A stretch of 64,000 nt of DNA from Acidobacteriota bacterium (lineage in GTDB: Bacteria > Acidobacteriota > Terriglobia > UBA7540), in assembly GCA_021817045.1 (NCBI GenBank), contig JAKAWG010000018.1, positions 1 to 64,000 of the forward strand, in the 5' to 3' direction. Below, piece after piece: positions 42,725-51,747 of this stretch; positions within the stretch are counted from its first letter, which is position 1; every line of letters starts with the position of its first letter. Made by a program: the position numbers and the translations under genes. The notes beneath the pieces are model-generated. The model saw nothing but the letters and a program-made list of their open reading frames with translations, made no database searches and was not told the DNA's origin.

Positions 42725-44065
42725 CTAGACAATCTCCAGCCGCCGCGCGAGCGCCGAACGAAAAACTCCGCGCGGATCAAGCTGTTTCTGGATGGCGCGG
42801 AACTCGTTCAGGCGCGGGTATGCGGCAGCGAACGTGCCAGGTGATTGCAGGGCGTCTTTCGCGAGATAGATTCGGCCGCCGCAGCGGACCACGACTTCGT
42901 CGAGTTCGTGCAGGAAGGTGACGAGACCCAGCGCATAGGGAATGTCGAGGGCCAGCGTGTAACCCGGCATGGGGAAAGAAAGCAAGCCGCTGTTGCTCTC
43001 ACCGAACCGTTTGAGCACCGCCAAAAAGGACGCCCTCCGGCTGCGCGCGAGGCGGCCAAGCAACTCGGCGAGCGCGGCTGCGCCTTTTTCGAGCGGCAAC
43101 GCGACTTGGTATTGGACAAAGCCACGCTTGCCGTAGAGGCGATTCCAGTTCGCGACCTTATCGAGTGGATAGAAAAATGGATCGAGGTGAACGATGCGCT
43201 CCACGATCTCCCGGTGCAGCGCGTAGTAGAGGATGTTGAAGGCGCGGACCGAGAAGCCGTTTAGCAGGCAAGAAGGCATATTAAAGGGAATGTTGAATTT
43301 GGGCGGGGGCGGCAGGGGCAAGCCGCAGGCTTCGGCCGAGGTTGCGTGGTCCCCACGCATGAGCACGGACCTGCCCAGCGAGCGCCCGCCTGCGAGGCAA
43401 TCGATCCACGCCACCGAATATTGACTGCGCGCGTCGCCGGCGGCCATGCCTTCGAGCGCCCGCGCAAGGTTTTTCGCCTTCTGGTAATGGACGCGAACAA
43501 ATGCTGTCTCTATTCTTCGCAGCCGAAACCGCGCGCGCAGAATGACGCCTGTCAGCCCCATGCCGCCGATGGTGGCCCAGAAGACGTCGCGATTCTCGTG
43601 GCGCGAACAACGGAGATGCTCACCGGTTGGCGTGAGGAGGTCAAACGAGAGCAGGAAGCTCGCAAAGCTGCCGTCACGATGATGGTTCTTGCCGTGGATG
43701 TCGGCGGCGATGGCGCCCCCGACGGTAACGAACTTCGTCCCAGGCGTGACGGCGGGGAAGAAGCCTCGCGGAAGCAGGTGTTCGATGATCTCGGCGAAAC
43801 TTACTCCCGCTTCGCACTCCATGAACCCGCTGGCTGCGTCGAAGGCCAGGAAGCGGTTCAGCCGTTCCTGCGAAATCACGCCGCCGCCAGGGTTGATGGC
43901 TGCATCACCATAGCTGCGCCCATGGCCGCGAGCAATGTAGGACGTCTCGGCTCCCGACGCGAGCAAGCCGGAAAGCTCTTCGGGCGCCTCGGGGCGGTAA
44001 ACGCGACACATCGCCGCCGGGTAACGGCCCCAGCCCGAAAGATGCTCAGATCGCGGAGAGTCCAT
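42725..44065 (-). CDS. FAD-binding oxidoreductase, DprE1-like (decaprenylphosphoryl-ribose oxidase family)
   Basis: YIARGHGRSYGDAAINPGG, AADIHGKNHHRDGSF, PRLNEFRAIQKQLDPRGVFRSALARRLEIV; start MDSPRSEHLSG at 44065 avoids the repeat. Confidence 0.9.
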   Translation of the reverse strand: MDSPRSEHLSGWGRYPAAMCRVYRPEAPEELSGLLASGAETSYIARGHGRSYGDAAINPGGGVISQERLNRFLAFDAASGFMECEAGVSFAEIIEHLLPRGFFPAVTPGTKFVTVGGAIAADIHGKNHHRDGSFASFLLSFDLLTPTGEHLRCSRHENRDVFWATIGGMGLTGVILRARFRLRRIETAFVRVHYQKAKNLARALEGMAAGDARSQYSVAWIDCLAGGRSLGRSVLMRGDHATSAEACGLPLPPPPKFNIPFNMPSCLLNGFSVRAFNILYYALHREIVERIVHLDPFFYPLDKVANWNRLYGKRGFVQYQVALPLEKGAAALAELLGRLARSRRASFLAVLKRFGESNSGLLSFPMPGYTLALDIPYALGLVTFLHELDEVVVRCGGRIYLAKDALQSPGTFAAAYPRLNEFRAIQKQLDPRGVFRSALARRLEIV

Positions 44066-44066
44066 G

Positions 44067-44138
44067 CTGTAGCGCCGGTCTCGAGGCCGGCGGCATTTTG
44101 TTTTCAAAGGTTTCGCCGCTCATAGAGCGGCGCTACAG
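44067..44138. repeat. REP-like palindrome with two internal hairpins
   Basis: CTGTAGCGCCG ... CGGCGCTACAG perfect 11-bp termini; internal CCGGTCTCGAGGCCGG and GCCGCTCATAGAGCGGC. Confidence 0.75.
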
Positions 44139-44139
44139 C

Positions 44140-45066
44140 TTAGAAGTAGATAATCCACACGACAGAAGTGGCCCACAGCAGCACCACGGAAAGCAGTACG
44201 GAATCCGTCAGCAGCGTGCGCGCGGGATTGCCACCTTCTTCTCTCTGGTGCACCAGAAACAGATAGCGGAAAATAGCGAAAATCACGAACGGGACGGTAA
44301 GGGCGAGGTGCCTGCCGGGAAAGCGCGCCCGAACCTCCGCGGATTGCGTGTAGAGCGCGTAGGACATGATGGTGGAAGCCGTGACGATGGCGATGAGTTG
44401 GTCGAGAAAGGAGCGGCTGTAATGCGCGAGGCTCGACCGGTGTTCGACGCATCGCTCGCCAAGAGCAACCAGTTCATGACGGCGCTTGCTGAGCGCCATA
44501 AAAAGCGCAAGCAGCGTCGTGCAGATGATGAGCCAGGAGGAAACCGGCACGTGGATCGCAACGCCGCCCGCCACGACGCGCAACACGAACCCGGCCGCAA
44601 TGACAAACACGTCGAGTAACAAGACGTGCTTCAGCCACGCTGAATATGCCACGTTGAGAAGCAGGTAAAACAGTACCAGGCCGAAGAGCGCGCGGCCCAG
44701 CATCCAGCTTGCGGGCAGCGCGCAAGCGGCGAATAACACCGCCAGGAACAGTGCGGTAACAGGCCGTACCCTGCCGGAAGCGACCGGACGGAAGCGCTTC
44801 ACCGGATGCAGGCGGTCGCTTTCCACGTCCAGAACATCATTAAACAGGTACACCACGCTCGAAGCGGCGCAGAAAATGAGCGTGGCCGAGCAGGCCTCGA
44901 TAACGGCGCGATGGTCCGTCAGCTTTTGGGCAAAAATCAAGGCCGCCAAAACGAAGCCGTTTTTCACCCACTGACTGGGCCGGAGCGCCTCAATCACGGC
45001 GGGCATGCGGAGTCCGGAAGGCCTTGTGACGGCTTCCAGGATGACAGGGCTGCTAAGAGTTTCCAT
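44140..45066 (-). CDS. UbiA-family prenyltransferase (decaprenyl-phosphate phosphoribosyltransferase-like)
   Basis: ALRPSQWVKNGFVLAALIFAQKL, YLFNDVLDVESDRLHPVKRFRPVASGRV. Confidence 0.92.
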   Translation of the reverse strand: METLSSPVILEAVTRPSGLRMPAVIEALRPSQWVKNGFVLAALIFAQKLTDHRAVIEACSATLIFCAASSVVYLFNDVLDVESDRLHPVKRFRPVASGRVRPVTALFLAVLFAACALPASWMLGRALFGLVLFYLLLNVAYSAWLKHVLLLDVFVIAAGFVLRVVAGGVAIHVPVSSWLIICTTLLALFMALSKRRHELVALGERCVEHRSSLAHYSRSFLDQLIAIVTASTIMSYALYTQSAEVRARFPGRHLALTVPFVIFAIFRYLFLVHQREEGGNPARTLLTDSVLLSVVLLWATSVVWIIYF

Positions 45067-45249
45067 TCTAGTAATCTATCGGCCTTCGAATAGAACCCTT
45101 GAGGACAAACTCCGACGGCTTACGCCAGTATACATTAATAACTAATAAGTATATAGATCGTCTCTTGGGTGCGCGGAGCCCGGAGATTGCTGGAAGTCGA
45201 GATAAGCCTTTTGTAATGAGAGCATTTTGGGCGGTGTCCTAACTCCAAG

Positions 45250-45302
45250 TGTAGCGCCGAGCTTCAGCTCGGCAGGTGCCGACCTGAAGGCCGGCGCGAC
45301 TT
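45250..45302. repeat. Second copy of the TGTAGCGCCG REP-like repeat
   Basis: GTGTAGCGCCGAGCTTCAGCTCGGCAGGTGCCGACCTGAAGGCCGGCGCGAC. Confidence 0.65.
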
Positions 45303-45402
45303 TCAGATCAGGGCACGACCGCATTTTTTGAATGCTTGAAGACGCCGAATGGCTGTGTTAGTCTTGGCGCAGGAGAGAGTAATTTAAGGAGGTAACCCTG
45401 CC

Positions 45403-45627
45403 ATGAGTGATGTGACCGAGACCGTCCGGGAGCAGTTGATGGTCAGCAGTGAAGAATATCAGCACCTCCGGCATGAGCACGCGCTTTACGATGCCAAGCT
45501 CGACGACCTCGCCCATCGAAAGTATCTGAGCGATCAGGATCAGATCGAGGAAGCCCGGCTGAAAAAACTCAAGCTCCGGGCGAAGGATCGGATGGAGCAG
45601 TTGATTCACCGCGCCATGAGCGCGTGA
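45403..45627 (+). CDS. YdcH/DUF465 family protein
   Basis: EEYQHLRHEHALYDAKLDDLAHRKYLSDQDQIEEARLKKLKLRAKDRMEQLI; aaggaggt SD. Confidence 0.88.
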   Translation: MSDVTETVREQLMVSSEEYQHLRHEHALYDAKLDDLAHRKYLSDQDQIEEARLKKLKLRAKDRMEQLIHRAMSA

Positions 45628-45739
45628 AGTGAGTGATTTTTCCTGGACGCACGCGGGCTCCTTTAAGGGAGCAAAGGAGAGCACTATTTATTTGCCGCTG
45701 TACACCTCGCAGTTTCCCGCCGCATTCGTCTAAATTGCC

Positions 45740-46360
45740 ATGGTCAAAGAAGGATACTGGTATGGCTTGCCCTTGCTGTGCGGGGCACTGGGGTCGTTCG
45801 CACTGCGGCTGTGGGCGCCCGGTTGTGTGTTTGGGCTGGCGGCCGTTTTTGTCCTGAACTTTTTCCGCGATCCCGAGCGCACGATACCGAGCGATCCGGG
45901 AGCTATCGTCTCGCCGGCCGATGGCCGCGTCGTACAGGTGGTGGAGGAATCGATCGAGGACCGAGCCGTGCGGCGGATCAGCATCTTCATGTCACCCCTG
46001 GACGTTCACGTGAACCGCGCTCCGGTGGCGGGCGTGATCCGGAGCGTCACCTACAAGCCGGGGGCGTTCCACATCGCCTCTCGGTCGCAAGCCTCGGTTG
46101 AAAACGAGCAAAACCTGTTTGTGATCGAGGGCATCTCCGGGACAATCTGGGTGAAGCAAATCGCTGGCGCTTTGGCGCGTCGCATCGTATTCTGGAAACG
46201 TTGTGGGGACCGCCTTGAGCGTGGCGAGCGGGTAGGACTCATCAAATTCGGATCGCGCGTGGACGTGATGAGCGATGCGAAGGTTGACTGGCAGGTGAAG
46301 GTGGGAGACCGGGTGAAAGCGGGGAGCACGATTCTTGGAATTGCCAAGCCGCAGTCCTGA
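45740..46360 (+). CDS. psd: Phosphatidylserine decarboxylase
   Basis: NFFRDPERTIPSDPGAIVSPADGRVVQV, ISIFMSPLDVHVNRAPVAGVI, RVGLIKFGSRVDV processing site. Confidence 0.94.
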   Translation: MVKEGYWYGLPLLCGALGSFALRLWAPGCVFGLAAVFVLNFFRDPERTIPSDPGAIVSPADGRVVQVVEESIEDRAVRRISIFMSPLDVHVNRAPVAGVIRSVTYKPGAFHIASRSQASVENEQNLFVIEGISGTIWVKQIAGALARRIVFWKRCGDRLERGERVGLIKFGSRVDVMSDAKVDWQVKVGDRVKAGSTILGIAKPQS

Positions 46361-47216
46361 ATTGCGCTCCGGAGTTCGCCAGCGCCGGGGCGTTTACATT
46401 CTTCCCAGCTTGTTTACGGTGGGAACGCTGATTTGTGGCTTTATTGCGATCCTTTCGACTCTGAAAGGGGCGCAGACGCTGGCCGCGGGGGGCGCGAGCG
46501 CGGCCGCGCTGGTCGCGTTTGACGACGCGGCAAAAAAGATCGGTTGGGCCATCGTATTCGACGGCCTCGATGGCCGCATTGCCCGGCTCACCCATTCGGC
46601 CTCTGATTTCGGAAGGGAATTCGACTCCCTGGTCGACGTCATCGCCTTCGGGATCGCGCCGGCGCTGCTGGCTTATGCCTGGGGGGTGCAAGCCATCCAG
46701 GCCAGCCACACGGAACCCACCGTCTTTTTTTATATTCAGCGCATCGGATGGCTCGTAAGCTTTGCGTTTCTCATCTGCGGTGCGGCGCGCCTGGCTCGCT
46801 TCAACATCGACCGCGGCTCGACTGCCGACCGTCGCTATTTTGTCGGCCTGCCGATTCCCGCCGGTGCGGGCGTAGTGGCGGCCGTTGTGCACTGGGAAAA
46901 GCAACCCATTGAGCACTGGTTTTACGGTTTGGTTTGGCTCATCGTGCTAGGGGGTGCAGCCTACCTCATGGTCAGCCGCGTGCGCTATTTTAGCTTCAAG
47001 GCTATGGACCTTCGCAAGAAACGATCCTATCTGATGATTATCCTGATGGGCCTGATCGTCTGGGCGATCTGGGCGTATTCCGAGCCGGTGCTGCTGGCGA
47101 TTGCGATGGGTTATTTTCTCTCGGGGCCGGTCATGCGCCTGGTCGGGCGTGGTCGAACTCGTCCTCCTGCCCCTAAGCCCGAAGGCGCCCGCAGCCGCGA
47201 GGTTGAGGCCACATGA
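46335..47216 (+). CDS. pssA: CDP-diacylglycerol-serine O-phosphatidyltransferase
   Basis: FDGLDGRIARLTHSASDFGREFDSLVDVIAFGIAPALL CDP-OH-P motif; RFN, GLPIPAGAGV. Confidence 0.94.
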   Translation: MELPSRSPELRSGVRQRRGVYILPSLFTVGTLICGFIAILSTLKGAQTLAAGGASAAALVAFDDAAKKIGWAIVFDGLDGRIARLTHSASDFGREFDSLVDVIAFGIAPALLAYAWGVQAIQASHTEPTVFFYIQRIGWLVSFAFLICGAARLARFNIDRGSTADRRYFVGLPIPAGAGVVAAVVHWEKQPIEHWFYGLVWLIVLGGAAYLMVSRVRYFSFKAMDLRKKRSYLMIILMGLIVWAIWAYSEPVLLAIAMGYFLSGPVMRLVGRGRTRPPAPKPEGARSREVEAT

Positions 47217-48229
47217 GCCGCGAAACCCGCGTGGCAATGACGGGCGCGACGTCTCTTCTCGGCAAGGAAATTCTCGGTGTCCTCAAAGAGCGGCGTTTCC
47301 CCGCGTCGCGCGTCGTGCGGCTAGAAGCCGGCGAAGATTTTCCGGAAATACCTGTCCTCGACCTCGATGCGGAGGCTCTTCCGCTTGCTCCAGGAGAACC
47401 GGAGAGCGAGCGTTACGATTTGGTTCTCCTGGCCGCCAATCCACGCGCCGGACGGGGAAAAGCGCCGCACTTCGAACAATCGTCAGAATGGGTCATTGAT
47501 GCCGTTCACGTCCTTCCGGAGCCGGAAGGAGCTGTGCTTAGCATTCCCTTTCTTGACCGGCCGAACAAAACGTCCGCGGGCAACCCCCACTACTTTATTT
47601 CTCCGCACACGGCGGCAATCGTGCTCGACGCCTTGCTCGTGCGACTCTCGGCCTGCTTTGAGCTTAAACGGGTTGTCGCGCAGATCTTCAATCCCGCTTC
47701 CGAGCTCGGGCCCGAAGCGATTGACGAGCTTCAAAAGCAGACCGTGAGCCTGTTAAGCTTTCAGCAAGTACCAAAAGAGATTTTTGACGCGCAATCCGCT
47801 TTCAACCTCGCTCCGCGCCTCGGGCGCAAGGCGCGGGCCGGGTTCGCGAGCCTGGAACTCCGCATTCGCTCGGAGTTGAAACGGATGCTCGCCGGGCGGG
47901 TGCCGCTCCCTTCAGTTCGCCTCGTCCAGGTCCCCTTGTTCTACTCGCTTGCTTTCTCGCTTTACGTGGAGGCGGCTGGGCCGGTAACGGCGGCAACAGC
48001 CGAGCAAGCCCTCGCGTGTGAGCAGATTCGGGTGCTTAAGTCTTCGCACGGCGTTCCTTCGCCGGTCGAAGTGCAGGGCTCGGCAGAAGTCCTTGTGGAC
48101 CCCGTACTACTTGACGAAGAGCACGAGGGAGGATTTTGGTTGTGGGCCGTGGCGGACAACTTGCGCGTTGCCGCAGAGAACGCGGTCGCGATTGCCGAGA
48201 GCCTCCTTGCGGGAAGCGAGGGCACTTGA
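47213..48229 (+). CDS. Aspartate-semialdehyde dehydrogenase-like (Usg-type) protein lacking catalytic Cys motif
   Basis: VAMTGATSLLGKEILGVLKERRFPASRVVRL; expected NCST-type catalytic motif replaced by ISPHTAAIV; FNPASELGPEAIDELQKQT. Confidence 0.8.
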   Translation: MSRETRVAMTGATSLLGKEILGVLKERRFPASRVVRLEAGEDFPEIPVLDLDAEALPLAPGEPESERYDLVLLAANPRAGRGKAPHFEQSSEWVIDAVHVLPEPEGAVLSIPFLDRPNKTSAGNPHYFISPHTAAIVLDALLVRLSACFELKRVVAQIFNPASELGPEAIDELQKQTVSLLSFQQVPKEIFDAQSAFNLAPRLGRKARAGFASLELRIRSELKRMLAGRVPLPSVRLVQVPLFYSLAFSLYVEAAGPVTAATAEQALACEQIRVLKSSHGVPSPVEVQGSAEVLVDPVLLDEEHEGGFWLWAVADNLRVAAENAVAIAESLLAGSEGT

Positions 48230-48801
48230 AGTCCGAATGTCTCTACCGCAAACCTGGCCATTTTCCAGGCTGCCGAAGCCGGCAATGCCTTGCCCTGATC
48301 ATCGCGGCTTGCGCCCTCATGGGGCTGACTGGTTGCGGCTATCACGTGGCCGGCCGGGGAGCGCTTATCCCACCGGATGTTAGAACCATCGCGGTACCCG
48401 CCTTCACCAACGATACGTCGCAATTTCACATCGAGCAGCAAATGACGCACGCGGTTGTGCGGGAGCTGATCGAGCGAACCGGCTTCCGCGTCACGGAAAA
48501 TCCCGCCGGCGCGGACGCCGTGCTCCGAGGCACGGTCGAGTCGTTCCGCGAGGGGCCCGTCACCTTCAATCCCCAGACCGGCAGCGCCACCACACTGCAG
48601 ATCGAGGTCGTTACGGCCGTGAAATTTGTGGACGAGCACAGCAAGAAGGTGATTTATTCAAATCCCAGCTACGTCTTTCGCGAGGAGTACCAGGTTAGCC
48701 CCGCCGCTCAGACACTGATCGAGGAAGACCCCGCGGCAATCAACCGCCTGTCGCGCGCTTTCGCCCGCACCCTGGTTACCGACATCATGAACAACTTCTG
48801 A
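48226..48801 (+). CDS. lptE: LPS assembly lipoprotein LptE
   Basis: Lipobox LTGCGYHVAGRG, VRTIAVPAFTNDTSQFHIEQQMTHAVVRELIERTGFRV. Confidence 0.9.
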   Translation: MKSECLYRKPGHFPGCRSRQCLALIIAACALMGLTGCGYHVAGRGALIPPDVRTIAVPAFTNDTSQFHIEQQMTHAVVRELIERTGFRVTENPAGADAVLRGTVESFREGPVTFNPQTGSATTLQIEVVTAVKFVDEHSKKVIYSNPSYVFREEYQVSPAAQTLIEEDPAAINRLSRAFARTLVTDIMNNF

Positions 48802-48839
48802 ATGTGTGTTCTAGGGCAGAAGGGGAGAACGCCATACCC

Positions 48840-49136
48840 ATGAAGAACCCGCCACATCCCGGAGATCTCATTCGGGCGGAGATTATTGCGCCCGCCGGTC
48901 TGTCAGTAGGGGCAGCAGCGGCGGCGTCCGGGGTTTCCCGGCCCGCCCTTTGGAGCTTTCTGAACGGCAAGGCGGACCTTTCCGGCGACATGGCTCTGCG
49001 CATTGAAAAGGCCTTTGGCGTGAAGGTGGACACGCTCGTGCGGGTGCAAGCCTCGTTCCATATTGCGCAGACCCGCAAGCGTAAGAAACAAATTCATGTC
49101 GGACGGATTCACCAACTCGCTGACGCCAAGACTTGA
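48840..49136 (+). CDS. higA: HigA-family addiction module antitoxin (XRE), apparently orphan
   Basis: HPGDLIRAEIIAPAGLSVGAAAAASGVSRPALWSFLNGKADLSGDMALRIEKAFGVKVDTLVRVQASFHIAQTRKR; no HigB-like ORF adjacent. Confidence 0.85.
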   Translation: MKNPPHPGDLIRAEIIAPAGLSVGAAAAASGVSRPALWSFLNGKADLSGDMALRIEKAFGVKVDTLVRVQASFHIAQTRKRKKQIHVGRIHQLADAKT

Positions 49137-49259
49137 AAGTAGTAGCCACGATCAGCGCAGTCCTGCCCTGGGGGATCGTTTGCGAAGGCCCATGGTCAAT
49201 TAGGGTACAATTTACCGTGGCCACCGGATTTAGCCGACGATGATGAGGTATATTCCTGT

Positions 49260-49904
49260 ATGAGCGCAAACAAGGGCGATCACGAGAACGAGAACCCCGA
49301 TGGCTCCCTGTCTAACGGAATCTCGAAGCGGGACGTTGCCTCCGAACACAAACAACAGGATCAGAAATCCCAAAGCGAAAAAGGAAGCGCTAGCGCTAAG
49401 GCAAAGCAGCATAATTCTGGCAGTTTTCCTGTTAGGCAATATCTTCAACGCTTGTGGAAAGAGAGCAGCCCGCATGACCACCTCATGCTCGCCCTGACTT
49501 GTGTTATAGCGTTCTCCACATTCTGGTATATGGTGTTCGCTGGGTGGACTTTGTACGAAATCTATGTCGGGTCCCAAGACACGCATAGGCTGGCAGTTGC
49601 CGCACAAGATCAGGCGCAAACCGCCAAAAGCGCGCTCGCATCCTCGGAGCGCGCGTTCAGAGAACGCGAGAGGGCATATCTCTGGGACTCTTCGTTCAAC
49701 CTCTCGAATCCTCCGGTTTGTCAGATCCCAGGTGGAACAAGAATTTGCGGGGATGTTCATGTGTTGAATAGCGGCCGCACTCCCGCGATTGGTGTTCGTA
49801 TCTACCGTTACGCCACATTCGGGCCTCACGCTGAAAGGACTGTAAGGGCGTTGAAGGTTCCCACGTACAGAGCAGGGAGTACAGCACAAGTATGCTTGGG
49901 GTGA
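49260..49904 (+). CDS. Hypothetical membrane protein, probably 3'-truncated
   Basis: One TM segment then coiled/charged stretch and VLNSGRTPAIGVRIYRY; ends abruptly next to the truncated convergent oxidoreductase. Confidence 0.6.
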   Translation: MSANKGDHENENPDGSLSNGISKRDVASEHKQQDQKSQSEKGSASAKAKQHNSGSFPVRQYLQRLWKESSPHDHLMLALTCVIAFSTFWYMVFAGWTLYEIYVGSQDTHRLAVAAQDQAQTAKSALASSERAFRERERAYLWDSSFNLSNPPVCQIPGGTRICGDVHVLNSGRTPAIGVRIYRYATFGPHAERTVRALKVPTYRAGSTAQVCLG

Positions 49905-49909
49905 ACGGA

Positions 49910-50422
49910 GAAAAGTGGGGAACCGCAGCCACCGATGTTGTCAGCAACGCCACAGCCCACGCCATTCTGGATGGCAAAATCATGGGTCGCTTCTTTGGCG
50001 GGTTGGACGCGCTTGGTCAGGGGTTTCAGCATGGTCCCGGTCCAGGTTGCATTGCCGATTGCGTCTCCGCCAATGGGGTTGGAAATACACTCGAGCGTCA
50101 TCACCTTTTGAAACGAGGGCAAGGCGCGTAGCTGCTGATAGTCGAGCTCCAAGGGATGAGCAACGAGGCCCTCGATCTTCAAGCGCCACGCGGCGGCGTC
50201 AACCGTCGGCGTCGAGCCCTTACTCGTGATGTAGAATTGGTCATTCGGAGTAATGGCCATAAGCGCTGCCTTCGCGCCGTACCGTTCGTATTGCTTGACG
50301 GACAGCTTCCAGGCCGGATCGGCCAGCGAATTCATGTACTCGCTCGTGTAGATGTAGCCCGCCACGCTAATCCCGCCTGCGACGGCGCCAATGATGAATT
50401 TTCGTCGTTCCATGCAGGGCAC
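49910..50422 (-). pseudogene. Truncated sulfite oxidase-like molybdopterin-dependent oxidoreductase
   Basis: NDQFYITSKGSTPTVDAAAWRLKIEGLVAHPLELDYQQLRALPSFQKVMTLECISNPIGGDAIGNATWTGTMLKPL typical, then family similarity is lost and the C-terminal half is absent. Confidence 0.75.
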
Positions 50423-50811
50423 TTCCCACTAACCGACATCTGATCTTATCACTCATCCCTTGGCGCTACGCTGCTACTGGCCAAGAGGCTGCGCCGTCCC
50501 GCGCAACAGGAGCCGGGAGGGGACGAAGGAGTAGTCCCAGGAGCGTGGAATCGAGCGGAGTCTTCGTGCGAGGCCATGAAGCGCTAACGCCCTAAGCCGC
50601 AATGCCCGCCGTCTTATTGCTTTAGCCGCGCTCAGCCTCGGCGTCGATCACTAACTCAGAGAGGTGGTGTCTACTTGGTTACCCGTCCTTTCGTCCCATT
50701 GACACTGGAACCGTACTGCTCGATGTTGTCTTTACGCAGAATCCTGAGTCGCAGAGGCGAAGCCACAGAAGGAGGTGCGCCGACTCTGACGCTGGGGGAA
50801 GGAAGGGGAAA

Positions 50812-51495
50812 ATGAGAAAACGGGTTAGGGTGTTGGGGTTCGTAGCTCTGCTCGCCGTCTTTACGGCGGCGGCTTCTGTATCCTCAAAAGCGGATGAAAT
50901 CTTCACTTCAGGAATGATGACCTTCACACCGACGGCTCAAAGCGACTGCACGACGGCATCGGGGGGATGCCAGGCTGTATCATTCAGCACTGGTACAGTT
51001 CTTGCCACTCTTCCCAGCGAGACTATCAGCAGCTCGTCTGTTACACTTCCGGGCTTCGATCTCGGATGGAATGGTTCAGCCGCCACGTTCGATCCAGCTT
51101 CAGGCAGCTTGGCTGTGACGATCAACGGCCAGACGCTTGACGGTACGGTCGGATGGGAGGGTCTGACGGCCACCGGCACAGGGGGCTTTTCGCTCAGCTT
51201 GGGCCTTTCCGGGCTTTCGGGCGGCGGAAGCGATCCGGCCCTTACCAACTTTGCGTCGGACGGCTCAGGTAGCGGCATCCTGACCTACCAATTCATCGTA
51301 GGCGCAGGCGGCCCAACCACCGTTGCGGGGCTGGTTGGGTCCAGCAGCCCCCTGATCAGCAGTGTCTCGGGCACATTCGCGGCGCCCGAGGGCGGTAGCA
51401 CGCTGCTTTTCCTGGGCGTGGATTTCGCAGCTCTGGTGGGCCTCGCTGGTTTGGCGGGCGTCATCCGGCGCCGGAAATCGGCAACTGCGGCATAA
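50812..51495 (+). CDS. PEP-CTERM-like sorted secreted protein
   Basis: Signal peptide; C-terminal APEGGSTLLFLGVDFAALVGLAGLAGVIRRRKSA (PExGS, TM, Arg cluster). Confidence 0.8.
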   Translation: MRKRVRVLGFVALLAVFTAAASVSSKADEIFTSGMMTFTPTAQSDCTTASGGCQAVSFSTGTVLATLPSETISSSSVTLPGFDLGWNGSAATFDPASGSLAVTINGQTLDGTVGWEGLTATGTGGFSLSLGLSGLSGGGSDPALTNFASDGSGSGILTYQFIVGAGGPTTVAGLVGSSSPLISSVSGTFAAPEGGSTLLFLGVDFAALVGLAGLAGVIRRRKSATAA

Positions 51496-51747
51496 ATGTG
51501 TGGCGTAGGGATGGCCGCTTTTATTTCGCGGTCATCCCCACCAGTCTCCGCCCCGTTTTATAACTGCGAAACGGGGCAACCTGCACGCTCGTAAAGTCGA
51601 AGGCGGCGAATGGCTGCCCTGCCGCGTTAGCGTAGCGTGTCGGCTATGAAGACGGTGGTGGAGGTTTAAGGTCAACTTCCCCCGACGCCTTGTAGTCGGG
51701 TGCTTTTCTTCTTTCCAGCCCTGAACACGCAAGGCTTTCTCACCTGT

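Noticed and set aside
50690-50725. Possible sigma-54 promoter upstream of the PEP-CTERM-like gene (TGGAACCGTACTGCTC)
   Set aside because: GG-to-GC spacing is one base short and the CAC of the -24 element is missing.
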